A stretch of DNA of 64,000 nt from Bacteroidales bacterium (GTDB lineage: Bacteria; Bacteroidota; Bacteroidia; Bacteroidales; Prolixibacteraceae), in assembly GCA_012729335.1 (NCBI GenBank), contig JAAYDJ010000021.1:186001-250000 (forward strand), given 5' to 3'. The translations under genes and the position numbers were made by a program. The notes beneath the pieces are model-generated. The model saw only the letters and a program-made list of their open reading frames with translations. It ran no database searches and was not told the origin of the DNA. Each line of letters opens with the position of its first letter. The stretch's first letter is position 1. Positions 18,901 through 27,201 of the stretch are shown piece after piece.

Positions 18901-19164
18901 TTTATAACCGGTATGGGCTGAGACGATCAGCCAATGGCTGCCCGAGGGGGAGACCACACTGAAACGGCCTTTCTCATCGGTTACCACGGGAAGTTCAAAG
19001 GATCCTTCCACCCCTATGGACACCCCGGCCAAAGGGGTATTGTCTCCGTTGACCACCACCCCGGTAACCCTAATCGAATCTTGTGCCTGCACACCTGTCC
19101 TGACAAACAGGGATAACAGCAGCAGCAAAACCACGCTCAGCCTAACAGTCTGTGTATTCTTCAT
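16000..19164 (-). CDS. SusC/RagA family TonB-linked outer membrane transporter (second pair)
   Basis: A 1054-residue TonB-dependent outer-membrane barrel. Residues 1-26 form a signal peptide. Next come a carboxypeptidase-regulatory-like domain (IRVTGVVVNGDNTPLAGVSI) and a plug (VDQFMQGRTPGMHVTNRSGD, SQPMFIVDGIPM). A 22-strand barrel follows, ending in the terminal strand FIVGIKLGL. The frame runs open to 19320, but the ATG at 19164 (MKNTQTVRLSVV) begins the signal peptide. It follows the FAS1 gene by 168 bp, the largest gap in the operon, so an internal promoter is possible, although no TAnnTTTG stands out. The substrate imported with the SusD partner is unknown. Confidence 0.92.
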   Translation of the reverse strand: MKNTQTVRLSVVLLLLLSLFVRTGVQAQDSIRVTGVVVNGDNTPLAGVSIGVEGSFELPVVTDEKGRFSVVSPSGSHWLIVSAHTGYKDKRVYLNNMRELKIYLTPLDMVSGDDGINYLVGSLPRRNMIGAFSTLSTSDIRHTPVLSVDQFMQGRTPGMHVTNRSGDPGSGAVTLLRGTSSLNTTSQPMFIVDGIPMTPPGTFGSKLDGYRYNPLLGINVMDISKTTVIRDPAVTAAYGSKASNGLIVIETLDPSATETTIDVDLRTGVSLAPANLIPQMNAAQHKTLVNEVLYTSGLLDERIRTLYPNLFIQSDHEDYIDYQHDTKWQDLIYNNSMFTNFNLMVKGGDEIARYGLSFGYNDNKGIVKETGNNGYNLRFVSLLNIFTWLKMNASVSLNYNIARMKESAIVRQTSPILSALAKSPMLNPYQYDDEGKELTLLADVEELGVSNPLAVINNYEAKNTNYNFISTLGFEASLRKNLVLSTMFGLTFNVLKEQIFMPNRGMEHYYNFEAINVAKASNNSITAFNNHTYLRYNETFGTDHQLSSVTGINIMQNNFEYDWGLTKNAHENDQYRMLQEGTDNLREIGGENRLWTWASLFESLVYTYKDRYIATASVSLDGTSRVGDEAAKTLKIGGVPFGVFYSGGLAWRLSGESFLKELSWLEELKLRASYGISGNDDVGEANATRYYNSIKFRETVGLYPATYPNETLSYERIAQLNGGIDLSLWGNRWMFSADYFKSVTSDMLIYTPITSYLGYGYRPENGGEMENKGWEVSTTARLVDRPAFKWDIHLSLSNVTNEITGIKGDKLVTDIPGGQIVNMKGSSANEFYGYVFDGVYATTADAQADGLVNDRNMAYRGGDARYRDLSGPEGVPDKVIDDYDKTSIGSSLPEYFGGLSTTLTWKRWALTPFVQFVSGNEVFNYVRYQNEKMTGLENQSTHVLNRWQFEGHQTSVPRALWDDPIGNSAFSTRWIEDGSYLRLKNVVLSYTIPNEFLSFRNAQFYLAGSNLFTFSEYLGYDPEFGYSREPSSQGIDYGLTPHPRQFIVGIKLGL

Positions 19165-19332
19165 AATGTTCTGGTATTGGAAAGGAGTTGCATGGCCGGC
19201 CTGGCAGGGCTGACCATGGATATTCAAGTTCCCGGTGATGATTTTCGCATGTGACAGTTTCCGGTCCTTCCTCGGGGTACCGGAGTGGCTCTCGCCCGGC
19301 TGTGGAATTCGGTTTTTCATCCTGGCAAGGTA

Positions 19333-20871
19333 TTAATAGGGAATAAACTCAATATAGTCGATGACCAGTCCGTTCCCGGCAACACTCGACGGCCCCTTGT
19401 ATTCGAAGCGGAGGACCGCCTGGCCATATTCGGTCTGGTTTTCCATCCAGAAGTCAAACCGGTTAAAGCGTCCTTCCTGGGCAAAACGGATGGGTGTCTG
19501 TACACTGGGCAGAACCCCCCTGTACCGGATATAGTCGTAATAGTCAAAGCTCCTGGCCAGCTGGTTGTTGGTATAGATGTCGTATTTCCCGCCGATATCC
19601 ATCTGGGTGCGTACCACAACCCTGTACCTGCGCGGGAAGAGATTGCGTGTCTTGAACTCCACGATAAACCGCTGGTTGTACCCCTTGTTAAACGAAACGC
19701 TGAGGATGGAGTCTTTCGAGGCACCGGGAATATATTGACGCAGGGGGGCGAACGACTGGTCACTGATCAGTTTGACACTGTCCCTCCAGGTAAATTTGTT
19801 GACCCCCACTTCACGAACCAGCGCTTCGCCTTCGAAGCGGCTTCTCCCTGAAAAGAGCGAGTCTGAAATAACAAAATTCTCATAATCGTATGCGATACCG
19901 TTACTGCATACCGCCCGGTCAACCGGCATATAATCGATGGCCACACTGTCACCCAGAATGTTGAGCAGCTTCAGCGTATCCTTCCAGGCCGGCCGTATGA
20001 ACTCCTCTTCATCGAGCATGTTCAGGAAAACACCCTTCTCCAGAAGATAGGGGATCAGAATCTCGTTCTGCCAGGCCACAGGAATGTCTTCGTGGGTCTT
20101 ATAGTTACCGCCCAGCTTCTGAGCCATCACCGTAAGGGCATCCTCATACTTTTCCTTCCGGGGAAAAACGATGGTGGCCGTAATGTTACGCAACTCCTGC
20201 TTTACAGGGAAATACTTGATCTCAAAATTATTGAGTGTAACGGCTACCGTATCGTAAATGGTCATCCCTTCGTCGTTAAACCCGATGGGGCGGCTTTTTT
20301 CGCGGTCGAGCACCACACTGTCGCGGCTGTCGATATAATCCCTGAGCAGGGGATTGTTCTCGATGTAGTACTCATAGAAAGTCGGTTTGGGCATGGCCAC
20401 CTGGTCCATTTTGTAATACTTGCCGTTCCGGTAAAGGGGACTCTCAAAACGCAGGGGAATACCATCATAGTTCGAATTGCCGCCATTCCTTTCAAACAGG
20501 GCCAGTTTCAGGGCCAGGGTCTGCACACGCCGCTTTTCCGAAATGCTGTTCGCCTGGATAAAATGGGTGACAATATGATAGTCCAAAACCGCCTTGGTCA
20601 TGGGATGCCCCGCCAGAAACTGATTGATGGCCTGGTTAGTCGGAATGAAATAGGTGTATACCTTCACCGACTTAAAGATGGTATCATACTTGAACTCCTT
20701 CAGAGCATTCACAAAGAGGGAAACCTCCTGATCCTTTTCAAGGACCTCCCAAATATCCTGGTCAGTGGTCTCCGGCACCACATTGTAATGCTTGTCCCAA
20801 ATATCGGAGCAACCTCCGGCTACCAGGAGGATGATCAGGATGATGAAACCGGGAATATTTTTCATTTTCAT
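19333..20871 (-). CDS. FAS1 (fasciclin) domain lipoprotein
   Basis: A 512-residue lipoprotein. The lipobox LLVAGGC places the lipidated Cys near residue 21. A FAS1 domain follows: DIWEVLEKDQEVSLFVNALKE, then VYTYFIPTNQAINQFL. A second, divergent FAS1-like region spans about residues 140-300. The last 150 residues are a beta-sandwich resembling carbohydrate-binding or adhesive modules, ending GLVIDYIEFIPY. FAS1 domains mediate adhesion to matrix polymers and proteins. The ATG at 20871 is 1 bp after the upstream FAS1 gene's stop. Its place in a SusCD operon suggests a surface accessory binding protein; the ligand is unknown. Confidence 0.85.
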   Translation of the reverse strand: MKMKNIPGFIILIILLVAGGCSDIWDKHYNVVPETTDQDIWEVLEKDQEVSLFVNALKEFKYDTIFKSVKVYTYFIPTNQAINQFLAGHPMTKAVLDYHIVTHFIQANSISEKRRVQTLALKLALFERNGGNSNYDGIPLRFESPLYRNGKYYKMDQVAMPKPTFYEYYIENNPLLRDYIDSRDSVVLDREKSRPIGFNDEGMTIYDTVAVTLNNFEIKYFPVKQELRNITATIVFPRKEKYEDALTVMAQKLGGNYKTHEDIPVAWQNEILIPYLLEKGVFLNMLDEEEFIRPAWKDTLKLLNILGDSVAIDYMPVDRAVCSNGIAYDYENFVISDSLFSGRSRFEGEALVREVGVNKFTWRDSVKLISDQSFAPLRQYIPGASKDSILSVSFNKGYNQRFIVEFKTRNLFPRRYRVVVRTQMDIGGKYDIYTNNQLARSFDYYDYIRYRGVLPSVQTPIRFAQEGRFNRFDFWMENQTEYGQAVLRFEYKGPSSVAGNGLVIDYIEFIPY

Positions 20872-20872
20872 A

Positions 20873-22456
20873 TTATTTAACGGGTTCAAATCTTACATAA
20901 TCCCACATGAAGGCCCCCGGAATCAGGGAGACGATTCGGATGGTATGGTCCTCATACCTTTGGAATTCGACGGTACCAATCTCTTTACGGGCATAAGGAT
21001 TGGAGGAACTTCCACCCGTGGTCAGGTCAACCAGTCCGCCAATCTTCTTGTTATCGAGATAAACCTCCACCAGGGCATTCTCTTCACTGTAGGCATGAGC
21101 GCCCAGGAAGACCTTGTATTTCCCCTGGATGATCTTGGGCATGGTGTATGATATCGTAAAATCGCCGTTCAGGAAAAGGTAATCCTGATTCCATGCCGGA
21201 TCGTCGGCGTCTTCCGACTTCACGAAGAAAAGGTCGGCACCGCTCCAGGTAATCCTGCTCAGCAGGGAAGGATCCTCGATCTCGTAACTTCCGGCTTCGC
21301 GGCGCAACTCGCTGAACAAAGACTCCTCCCAGAACTCATAGTTCCGGATGGCGGGAGCGGGGGAGAACTGGCGCATGATCTGGTTGATGAAATGAACCGA
21401 TCCCGACTGGGTAATCATGTTGCTGGCGTCGTACAACACCCCCACATAATCGATTAACGTGGTGTCACCGTTGGCATGGAAAATGGAGTCAAACACCATA
21501 AACCCCTTATTGATGGCGATGTCGATCCCGATTCCGTTCACCGAAAGGGGAATGTCGGAATAGGTATTGTAATTGGAGGCCACCCCCTCAAAATCATCAA
21601 GGAAGAGGCTCCCCTCCAGCACATGATAAGCCATGAAGTTGTAGAGGAGATTGGACTTGCTTGTATAATTGGTGCTTCCGGGGCTGATATGGTTGGCCAG
21701 ATCCTCGAAGGAACGGATATTGCGCCGGTGAAAGATGGAGTCGTGTTCGACCAGCAGGGTGTGAGGCCGCAATCTCCGTGTGTCGGTTTTCAGGTTGATG
21801 TTGAGGGTATCCCTGAGGCCGGTAGCGTCGAGGGCTGCCTTGAAGATGGAATATCCGGGGTTTTGTGCCAGCCACCCATAGGTGGTGAAGGTCACCGGCG
21901 TCAGCATGGTCTCCATCACATGGACATAGCCATTGGAAGCTTCTATGTTGGGGAGAATGATCGCCGCCTGGTTATTGATTTTGTAATAGGAGGTGTCAGA
22001 TTCGATAATGAAACTGACGGTGAGCTGGTCGCCCGAAAGGGTCAGCTCGGGAAGGGCACCAAAGGGAAAGTCATTGGTAATGATGCCCATGTTAAGCACA
22101 TGATACCGGCTCAGAGCCCTGACATACACCTCATCATTGAGCAGGTCGCTGAGAGAGTTGTACTGGGGATGCTCATTGATGAACTTGTCGACGGCTTCGT
22201 TGGTGGGGAGAAAGAGGGTGTACTGAAATTTCCCATCCGTGGCATTGGGGTTGTACGCACTCATGGTCAGGTCAAGACCGCCTTTCTCCATGATAGCCAG
22301 GAAACTGGAAAAGGTATCCTTCTTTTCCACCATATAATCGTAGATGGTCATTTTGATCATGTCCTCAAACTCCGGGTTCGGATGTTCTTCTTCCCTGCAG
22401 GACCACTGAAAGAGAAGCGCTGCGATGAGGACCAAAAGGAGACTGCTATTTTTCAT
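20873..22456 (-). CDS. FAS1 domain lipoprotein with C-terminal beta-sandwich
   Basis: A 527-residue lipoprotein with lipobox LLFQWSC (Cys20). Two FAS1 repeats are seen. The first includes FQYTLFLPTNEAVDKFINEH and ALSRYHVLNMGI. The second starts at GYSIFKAALDATGLRDTL and includes YNFMAYHVLEGSLF. From about residue 400 a beta-sandwich follows, ending AFMWDYVRFEPVK; the downstream FAS1 protein ends in a similar way. The start is 2 bp after the SusD stop and the stop is 1 bp before the next gene, so translation is probably coupled. It is likely surface-exposed and accessory to the SusCD transporters. Confidence 0.85.
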   Translation of the reverse strand: MKNSSLLLVLIAALLFQWSCREEEHPNPEFEDMIKMTIYDYMVEKKDTFSSFLAIMEKGGLDLTMSAYNPNATDGKFQYTLFLPTNEAVDKFINEHPQYNSLSDLLNDEVYVRALSRYHVLNMGIITNDFPFGALPELTLSGDQLTVSFIIESDTSYYKINNQAAIILPNIEASNGYVHVMETMLTPVTFTTYGWLAQNPGYSIFKAALDATGLRDTLNINLKTDTRRLRPHTLLVEHDSIFHRRNIRSFEDLANHISPGSTNYTSKSNLLYNFMAYHVLEGSLFLDDFEGVASNYNTYSDIPLSVNGIGIDIAINKGFMVFDSIFHANGDTTLIDYVGVLYDASNMITQSGSVHFINQIMRQFSPAPAIRNYEFWEESLFSELRREAGSYEIEDPSLLSRITWSGADLFFVKSEDADDPAWNQDYLFLNGDFTISYTMPKIIQGKYKVFLGAHAYSEENALVEVYLDNKKIGGLVDLTTGGSSSNPYARKEIGTVEFQRYEDHTIRIVSLIPGAFMWDYVRFEPVK

Positions 22457-22458
22457 GG

Positions 22459-23928
22459 CTAGTTGTTGTAATAAGGGTTCTGAACAAGATTTTTATTTCT
22501 CTCAAGTTCATCTTCGTGAACCGGCATGTACCAGCCCAGGGGGTTGGTCAGTTTAACGGCCAGGATTCTTTTCTGGGTAGAGGGAACATTGCGGACGATC
22601 ACCTCGATCAGTTTTTCCTTTCGGGCGTAATTGTTTCTACGGCCCATGCGGAGAAGGTCAAACCACCGTTTTCCTTCGAAAGCGAGTTCCAGGGCCCGCT
22701 CTTCGAGGATGGCGTCCTCGTATGCTGTGGCTGAATTGGGGAGGCCGATGGCGCCCACGCTGGCGCGATCCCTGATCAGGTTAATAATTTCAAGGGCTTC
22801 CCCATAACGGTTCAGCTGGGAAAGGGCTTCGGCCTTCATCAGCAGGACATCAGCCAGGCGGTAAACGATCCAGTTGGCGCTGTTCTGAAGGGTTCCCGTT
22901 CTGATGGTATTGCCATCGGGGGCACTCCCTACATATTTCCAGATGATATAGTCGTCGTCGCCATACCGTTTGATGGAGGCGTCCTCACCGCGGACCAGTT
23001 CCTTGGCATAGAGCCGGGCAAACATCTCCAGGGCCGTCTGGCTTGGATCATAATTATAGCTATTCCGGTTGGTCAGGCCGTAGAGCTGGTTGCTCTGGTT
23101 TCTTCCCATGTCGAACTGAAACTCAAATATGCTCTCCAGGGCGTTGCCGGGATAGTAGAGTTCGAACCATTTGCCACTGGGCATCAGAACGATCTCCTTG
23201 TTGGCCTCAATGCGGGCCACATGCTCCAGTACCTTGTTGTAATCGAAGTTCCACAGGGCGATATCGGCCAGGAGCGCATCAAAGGCCGCTTTGGAGGCAC
23301 GCCCCTTGTTCTCGGCAAGGGTAGGATAACCATCGGCAATGGCAAAGTTCCGGTTTTCCTCCAGATCTTTGGTGATCTGGGCCAGCACGACCGCCTCGTC
23401 CGACTTGGGAATGTAAAAATCGGTATCGTCAGTCTCTGAAGGTTCCAGAATCAGGGGAACATCCTTAAAAATGCGCACCAGATAGAAATAGGAGAGCGAA
23501 CGCAGAAAGTAGGCCTCCGCCATCCATCCCTTCAGCTGGTAGTCGGTGAACGTATTGTCCTTCTCCTGCACCAGGGGAGCATTCTTGATGATCTCGTTGC
23601 AATAGTTGATCACCTGGTAAAACTTGCTCCAGCTGGCCATACCGTTATCAGGATAGATATTGTTCTGGGCCATCTTCTTCTGGTCATCGCCCTGGTTGGT
23701 GTCACCGATCACCATGTCGGCCCTGATTTCCCCATAGAGGAAAAAGAGATTGTCCATTTTGGCCATGGCGCTGTAAGCCCCGCTCAACATGGCTTCCACA
23801 TCCTCTTTGGTCTGCCAGAACTCTTCCCGGGTAAGGCCGCTCGGAGGTTCCAGTTCCAGCCAGTCATTACAGGAGACCTGGACAAGCATCGCCAGGAGGA
23901 TCATGATATATTTAATATTCCTTTTCAT
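22459..23928 (-). CDS. SusD/RagB family outer membrane lipoprotein (first pair)
   Basis: A 489-residue SusD-like protein, with lipobox LVQVSC (Cys20) followed by NDWLELEPPSGLTREEFWQT, a typical SusD N-terminus. YFLRSLSYFYLVRIFKDVPLI is the conserved TPR helix pair. ALELAFEGKRWFDLLRMGRRN is the C-terminal RagB signature. The length of about 490 is usual. It starts 13 bp after its SusC partner and would form the lid of that transporter. It shows clear divergence from the second SusD (617 residues), so the two pairs probably bind different ligands or different parts of one polymer. Confidence 0.92.
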   Translation of the reverse strand: MKRNIKYIMILLAMLVQVSCNDWLELEPPSGLTREEFWQTKEDVEAMLSGAYSAMAKMDNLFFLYGEIRADMVIGDTNQGDDQKKMAQNNIYPDNGMASWSKFYQVINYCNEIIKNAPLVQEKDNTFTDYQLKGWMAEAYFLRSLSYFYLVRIFKDVPLILEPSETDDTDFYIPKSDEAVVLAQITKDLEENRNFAIADGYPTLAENKGRASKAAFDALLADIALWNFDYNKVLEHVARIEANKEIVLMPSGKWFELYYPGNALESIFEFQFDMGRNQSNQLYGLTNRNSYNYDPSQTALEMFARLYAKELVRGEDASIKRYGDDDYIIWKYVGSAPDGNTIRTGTLQNSANWIVYRLADVLLMKAEALSQLNRYGEALEIINLIRDRASVGAIGLPNSATAYEDAILEERALELAFEGKRWFDLLRMGRRNNYARKEKLIEVIVRNVPSTQKRILAVKLTNPLGWYMPVHEDELERNKNLVQNPYYNN

Positions 23929-23941
23929 TGTTCACCTGATT

Positions 23942-26900
23942 TTAGAATCCGACCAATAAGCTGAAAGTAAATGTTTTGGGAGGTGGGGTGTTGGCGTTGT
24001 CTTCACCTATCCAGAAAGGATCAGAGGCATTCTGCCCCACTTCGGGATCCTGACCCGAGTATTGGGTGATGGTAAAGAGTTTGCGGGCGCTGAGGGCCAG
24101 GTTAAGGCTGCGCAGACCCAGGCGGCTGCAGGTTTTCTGGGGAAGCTGATAGCCGAACTTGACATTGTTGAGCCGCATGAAGTCTCCCTTTTCCACATAC
24201 CGGTCAGACCCCAGGTTGTTGGCCGGGTGGTTGAGGTAAGCCCGGGGGAGTGTTCCGGGTTCATCCTGTCCCTGTACCCGCCAGCGGCTGAGCACCGCCT
24301 TGCTCTGGTTGTTCCGGTTAAGCATCCCTTCGGTATTGATGGCCACCCTGTTGACAATGTCAAAGCCCAGGCGGTAGTGGAACCCGAAGGAAAAATCAAA
24401 ATCCTTATATTTGAGGGAAGCTCCGAAACCCCCGATAAAGTCGGGATTGGAGTCGCCAATGTACACTACGTCGTTCAGGTCAATGACCCCGTCATGGTTG
24501 ACATCTTCGTAGCGGGCATCCCCTCCCTTGAAAACATACGATCCCTGAAAGGTGAGCGGAATGGGATTGCCCTCGCCGTCGAGCAGGGGATTCCCTTTGG
24601 CATCGCGGGCCACCACATCCTCATCGCTGGGCCATACCCCCAGATAACGCACCCCGTAAAAGGAGCCGATGGGTTCCCCTTCTTTCACCAACTGGGGAAA
24701 CGCCCCGTTGGTCAGGGAGGTGTTCCTCTCCTTATTGAAGTTCTCAGGCACCATGTTGAAAGTGTTCACATTGCGCGACGTATTGAAATCCAGGAAAAGA
24801 GAGAAATCCTTGGTTCTGACCACTCTCCAGTTGGCCATGAGTTCCCATCCCCGGTTTTCAAGTTCGCCGCCGTTGAGGAACCGCAGGGAACCAAAACCGG
24901 CACTGCTGGGAATGTTGTAGTTATTGAAAAGCATGTCGGTGGTCAGTTTGCTGTAAATGTCGGCCTGCAGGAATACCCGGTCGTCAAACAAATTCAGCTC
25001 AATCCCGTAGTTTGTCGAGGTGGTGTTGGACCATTTGAGGTTGTTGAGCTGGATATTGCTGGGAATGACGGCCGTATTGTCGATGTAGTTGGTCGTAGAG
25101 ACATAGGTGGCAAAGCGTGCATAGGGGTCGCCGGGCTGTTGGCCGGAAAGGCCCCAGCTGGCTTTCAGCTTGCTCTCCCCGAGCCACTCCAGGGTTTCCA
25201 GCCAGGGTTCGCTGCTAAACCGCCAGAATCCCGAAACCCCGGCAAATACCCCCCAGCGGTTGTTGGCCCCGAAGGCGGCATTGGCATCGGCCCTCACATT
25301 GGTGGTGATACCGTAACGGTCAAGGTATTTATAGTTCGCATTCAACGTGGCGGCGATGTCCCTGCCTTCCCCCATCCCAGTACCAATCCAGTTGATCTGG
25401 GCATTGATGGCCGGATCCTGGATATCGGTGCTGGGTGTACGGTTACTCTGGATGTTCAACCATTCGTATTGCGACTGGTTGGTGAACCAGGTGGCCGCCC
25501 CGGAAAGCACATGCCTTGAAGATTTAAAGGGGGAGTTGAAAAGCAGCTGCGTCTCGGTCTGAATGGATGAGTTGATGTTATTGCTCTCCTCCGCCTTGTT
25601 GATCTGCCAGTCGAGCCAGTCGGCCCCGATGGCATTGTAGGGAAGGAAATTCTTCGACTTGGCGCCGGTGTATTGGATGGAAACCGTCTCGTTGAAGATC
25701 AGCCAGTTGTTAATGGTGTACCGCAACCTGAAGGTGTTGTCGAGGGAATTCTCTACCCGGTCGTTACGGCCCAGGGTGGCCACGGCCACCGGATTAAAAT
25801 AAGATACCCCATTGCCCTGGTAACTGTTGATGGGGTTGAAATATTCCCCGGTCAGGTTCCCATACTGGTCGCGCTCCCAGATGCTCATGTTAGGAGCCTT
25901 CACGTAGGCCATGGAACGGACATTGTTGCCTCCGAGGGTGACATTTCCGTCAATGGTGTTGGAGATAAAGCTGAAGTTGACCGTGAACAGCAGTTTCCGG
26001 GAGAGGTGGTAATCGAGGTTGATACGGGTGGAAAAGCGCTGGGCGGCGGTACCCAGGGTGGTTCCCTCTTCATCGAGGTAGCTCAGCGAGGTAAAATAGC
26101 GGGTACGCTGTCCCCCTCCCGAAATCTTGAAATAGTGGTCATGGTTCATGGAGTTGCGGGTGATGGCTCCGATCCAGTCGGTATTGGCCGAATAGTTGTA
26201 GAAGTCGGCGAAGTCGCGGTCGTAGGCGATTTCCGGAGGCATGTTGAACACTCCGTAGGCATTGTGCCACTCTTCGAGCTGAAGCATGATGTATTCGTCC
26301 CCGTTCAGCATCGGAATGGCCGGAGGCTGGATGTTGTATGTGTTCTTATACTGGTAGTCGAACTGTACCTTTCCCATTCTCCCCTTGTGGGTTTCAATCA
26401 GGAGAACGCCGTCGGCCCCACGGGAGCCGTATACGGCGGTGGAAGCGGCATCTTTGAGGACTTCGATGGACTTGATGTCCTGGAGGGCAATGTTGATCAG
26501 GTTACTGATATCTTCCTGGTCGGCCGAAGCCAGATCAAAATCGCGCGATACCCGGTCCTGTGGCACCCCGTCGATGACGATGAGGGGCTGGCTGTTCCCC
26601 ATGGAACTCAATCCCCTGATGACCAGGGAGGATCCCGATCCCGGGTCGCCCGAAGCACTGATGATATCCAATCCCGAAACTTTCCCCTGGAGGGCATCGG
26701 CAGCCGATACCAAACCGGTCTCATTCATCTCCATGAGATCGATTTTCACAGAGGCCGTGGCATTGTCGCGCTGGTCGATGTTGGTCAGACGGTTCGACGT
26801 GGTGGCCTGTGCGGTCACCACCACCTCCCCGATCTCCACATCCGAAGGATCGATCTCCACCATGATGGTTTTCGAGGGATCGGGCTTGATCTCTTTTGAG

Positions 26901-27157
26901 TTGTAACCGATCACGCTGACCAGCACTTTATTGCCCGCATTGCGCATTTCCAGCACAAAGTCACCGTTCACGTTGGTGATGGTGCCCCCTACCACACGGT
27001 TATCGCTGTCGTACTCGACAATATTGGCCCCGATGACGGTTGTCCTATCCGAACTGTCTATGACCCTGCCCCTGATAACAACCTTTCCCTGGGGATATGC
27101 TTCCATAAAGCTGCAGATGGCCAGCAGAAGCAAAAGGAGACTTTTTATTCTTTTCAT
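23942..27157 (-). CDS. SusC/RagA family TonB-linked outer membrane transporter (first pair)
   Basis: A 1071-residue TonB-dependent barrel. The signal peptide (SLLLLLLAICSFMEAYPQ) leads to a carboxypeptidase-regulatory-like domain (IRGRVIDSSDRTTVIGANIV). The plug carries LQGKVSGLDIISASGD and GNSQPLIVIDGVPQDRV, then a long barrel ends in FTFSLLVGF. GSRGADGVLLIETHKG is the SusC-type signature in the plug. It lies between the first FAS1 gene (44 bp upstream) and SusD (13 bp downstream). No TonB-interacting STN or anti-sigma signalling domain is seen, so regulation through a SusR- or FecR-type partner is not indicated here. Confidence 0.92.
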   Translation of the reverse strand: MKRIKSLLLLLLAICSFMEAYPQGKVVIRGRVIDSSDRTTVIGANIVEYDSDNRVVGGTITNVNGDFVLEMRNAGNKVLVSVIGYNSKEIKPDPSKTIMVEIDPSDVEIGEVVVTAQATTSNRLTNIDQRDNATASVKIDLMEMNETGLVSAADALQGKVSGLDIISASGDPGSGSSLVIRGLSSMGNSQPLIVIDGVPQDRVSRDFDLASADQEDISNLINIALQDIKSIEVLKDAASTAVYGSRGADGVLLIETHKGRMGKVQFDYQYKNTYNIQPPAIPMLNGDEYIMLQLEEWHNAYGVFNMPPEIAYDRDFADFYNYSANTDWIGAITRNSMNHDHYFKISGGGQRTRYFTSLSYLDEEGTTLGTAAQRFSTRINLDYHLSRKLLFTVNFSFISNTIDGNVTLGGNNVRSMAYVKAPNMSIWERDQYGNLTGEYFNPINSYQGNGVSYFNPVAVATLGRNDRVENSLDNTFRLRYTINNWLIFNETVSIQYTGAKSKNFLPYNAIGADWLDWQINKAEESNNINSSIQTETQLLFNSPFKSSRHVLSGAATWFTNQSQYEWLNIQSNRTPSTDIQDPAINAQINWIGTGMGEGRDIAATLNANYKYLDRYGITTNVRADANAAFGANNRWGVFAGVSGFWRFSSEPWLETLEWLGESKLKASWGLSGQQPGDPYARFATYVSTTNYIDNTAVIPSNIQLNNLKWSNTTSTNYGIELNLFDDRVFLQADIYSKLTTDMLFNNYNIPSSAGFGSLRFLNGGELENRGWELMANWRVVRTKDFSLFLDFNTSRNVNTFNMVPENFNKERNTSLTNGAFPQLVKEGEPIGSFYGVRYLGVWPSDEDVVARDAKGNPLLDGEGNPIPLTFQGSYVFKGGDARYEDVNHDGVIDLNDVVYIGDSNPDFIGGFGASLKYKDFDFSFGFHYRLGFDIVNRVAINTEGMLNRNNQSKAVLSRWRVQGQDEPGTLPRAYLNHPANNLGSDRYVEKGDFMRLNNVKFGYQLPQKTCSRLGLRSLNLALSARKLFTITQYSGQDPEVGQNASDPFWIGEDNANTPPPKTFTFSLLVGF

Positions 27158-27201
27158 TTCTTTCTTAAACCTTTGGTTTAGTGAATCAGGTTAAATCACG
27201 A

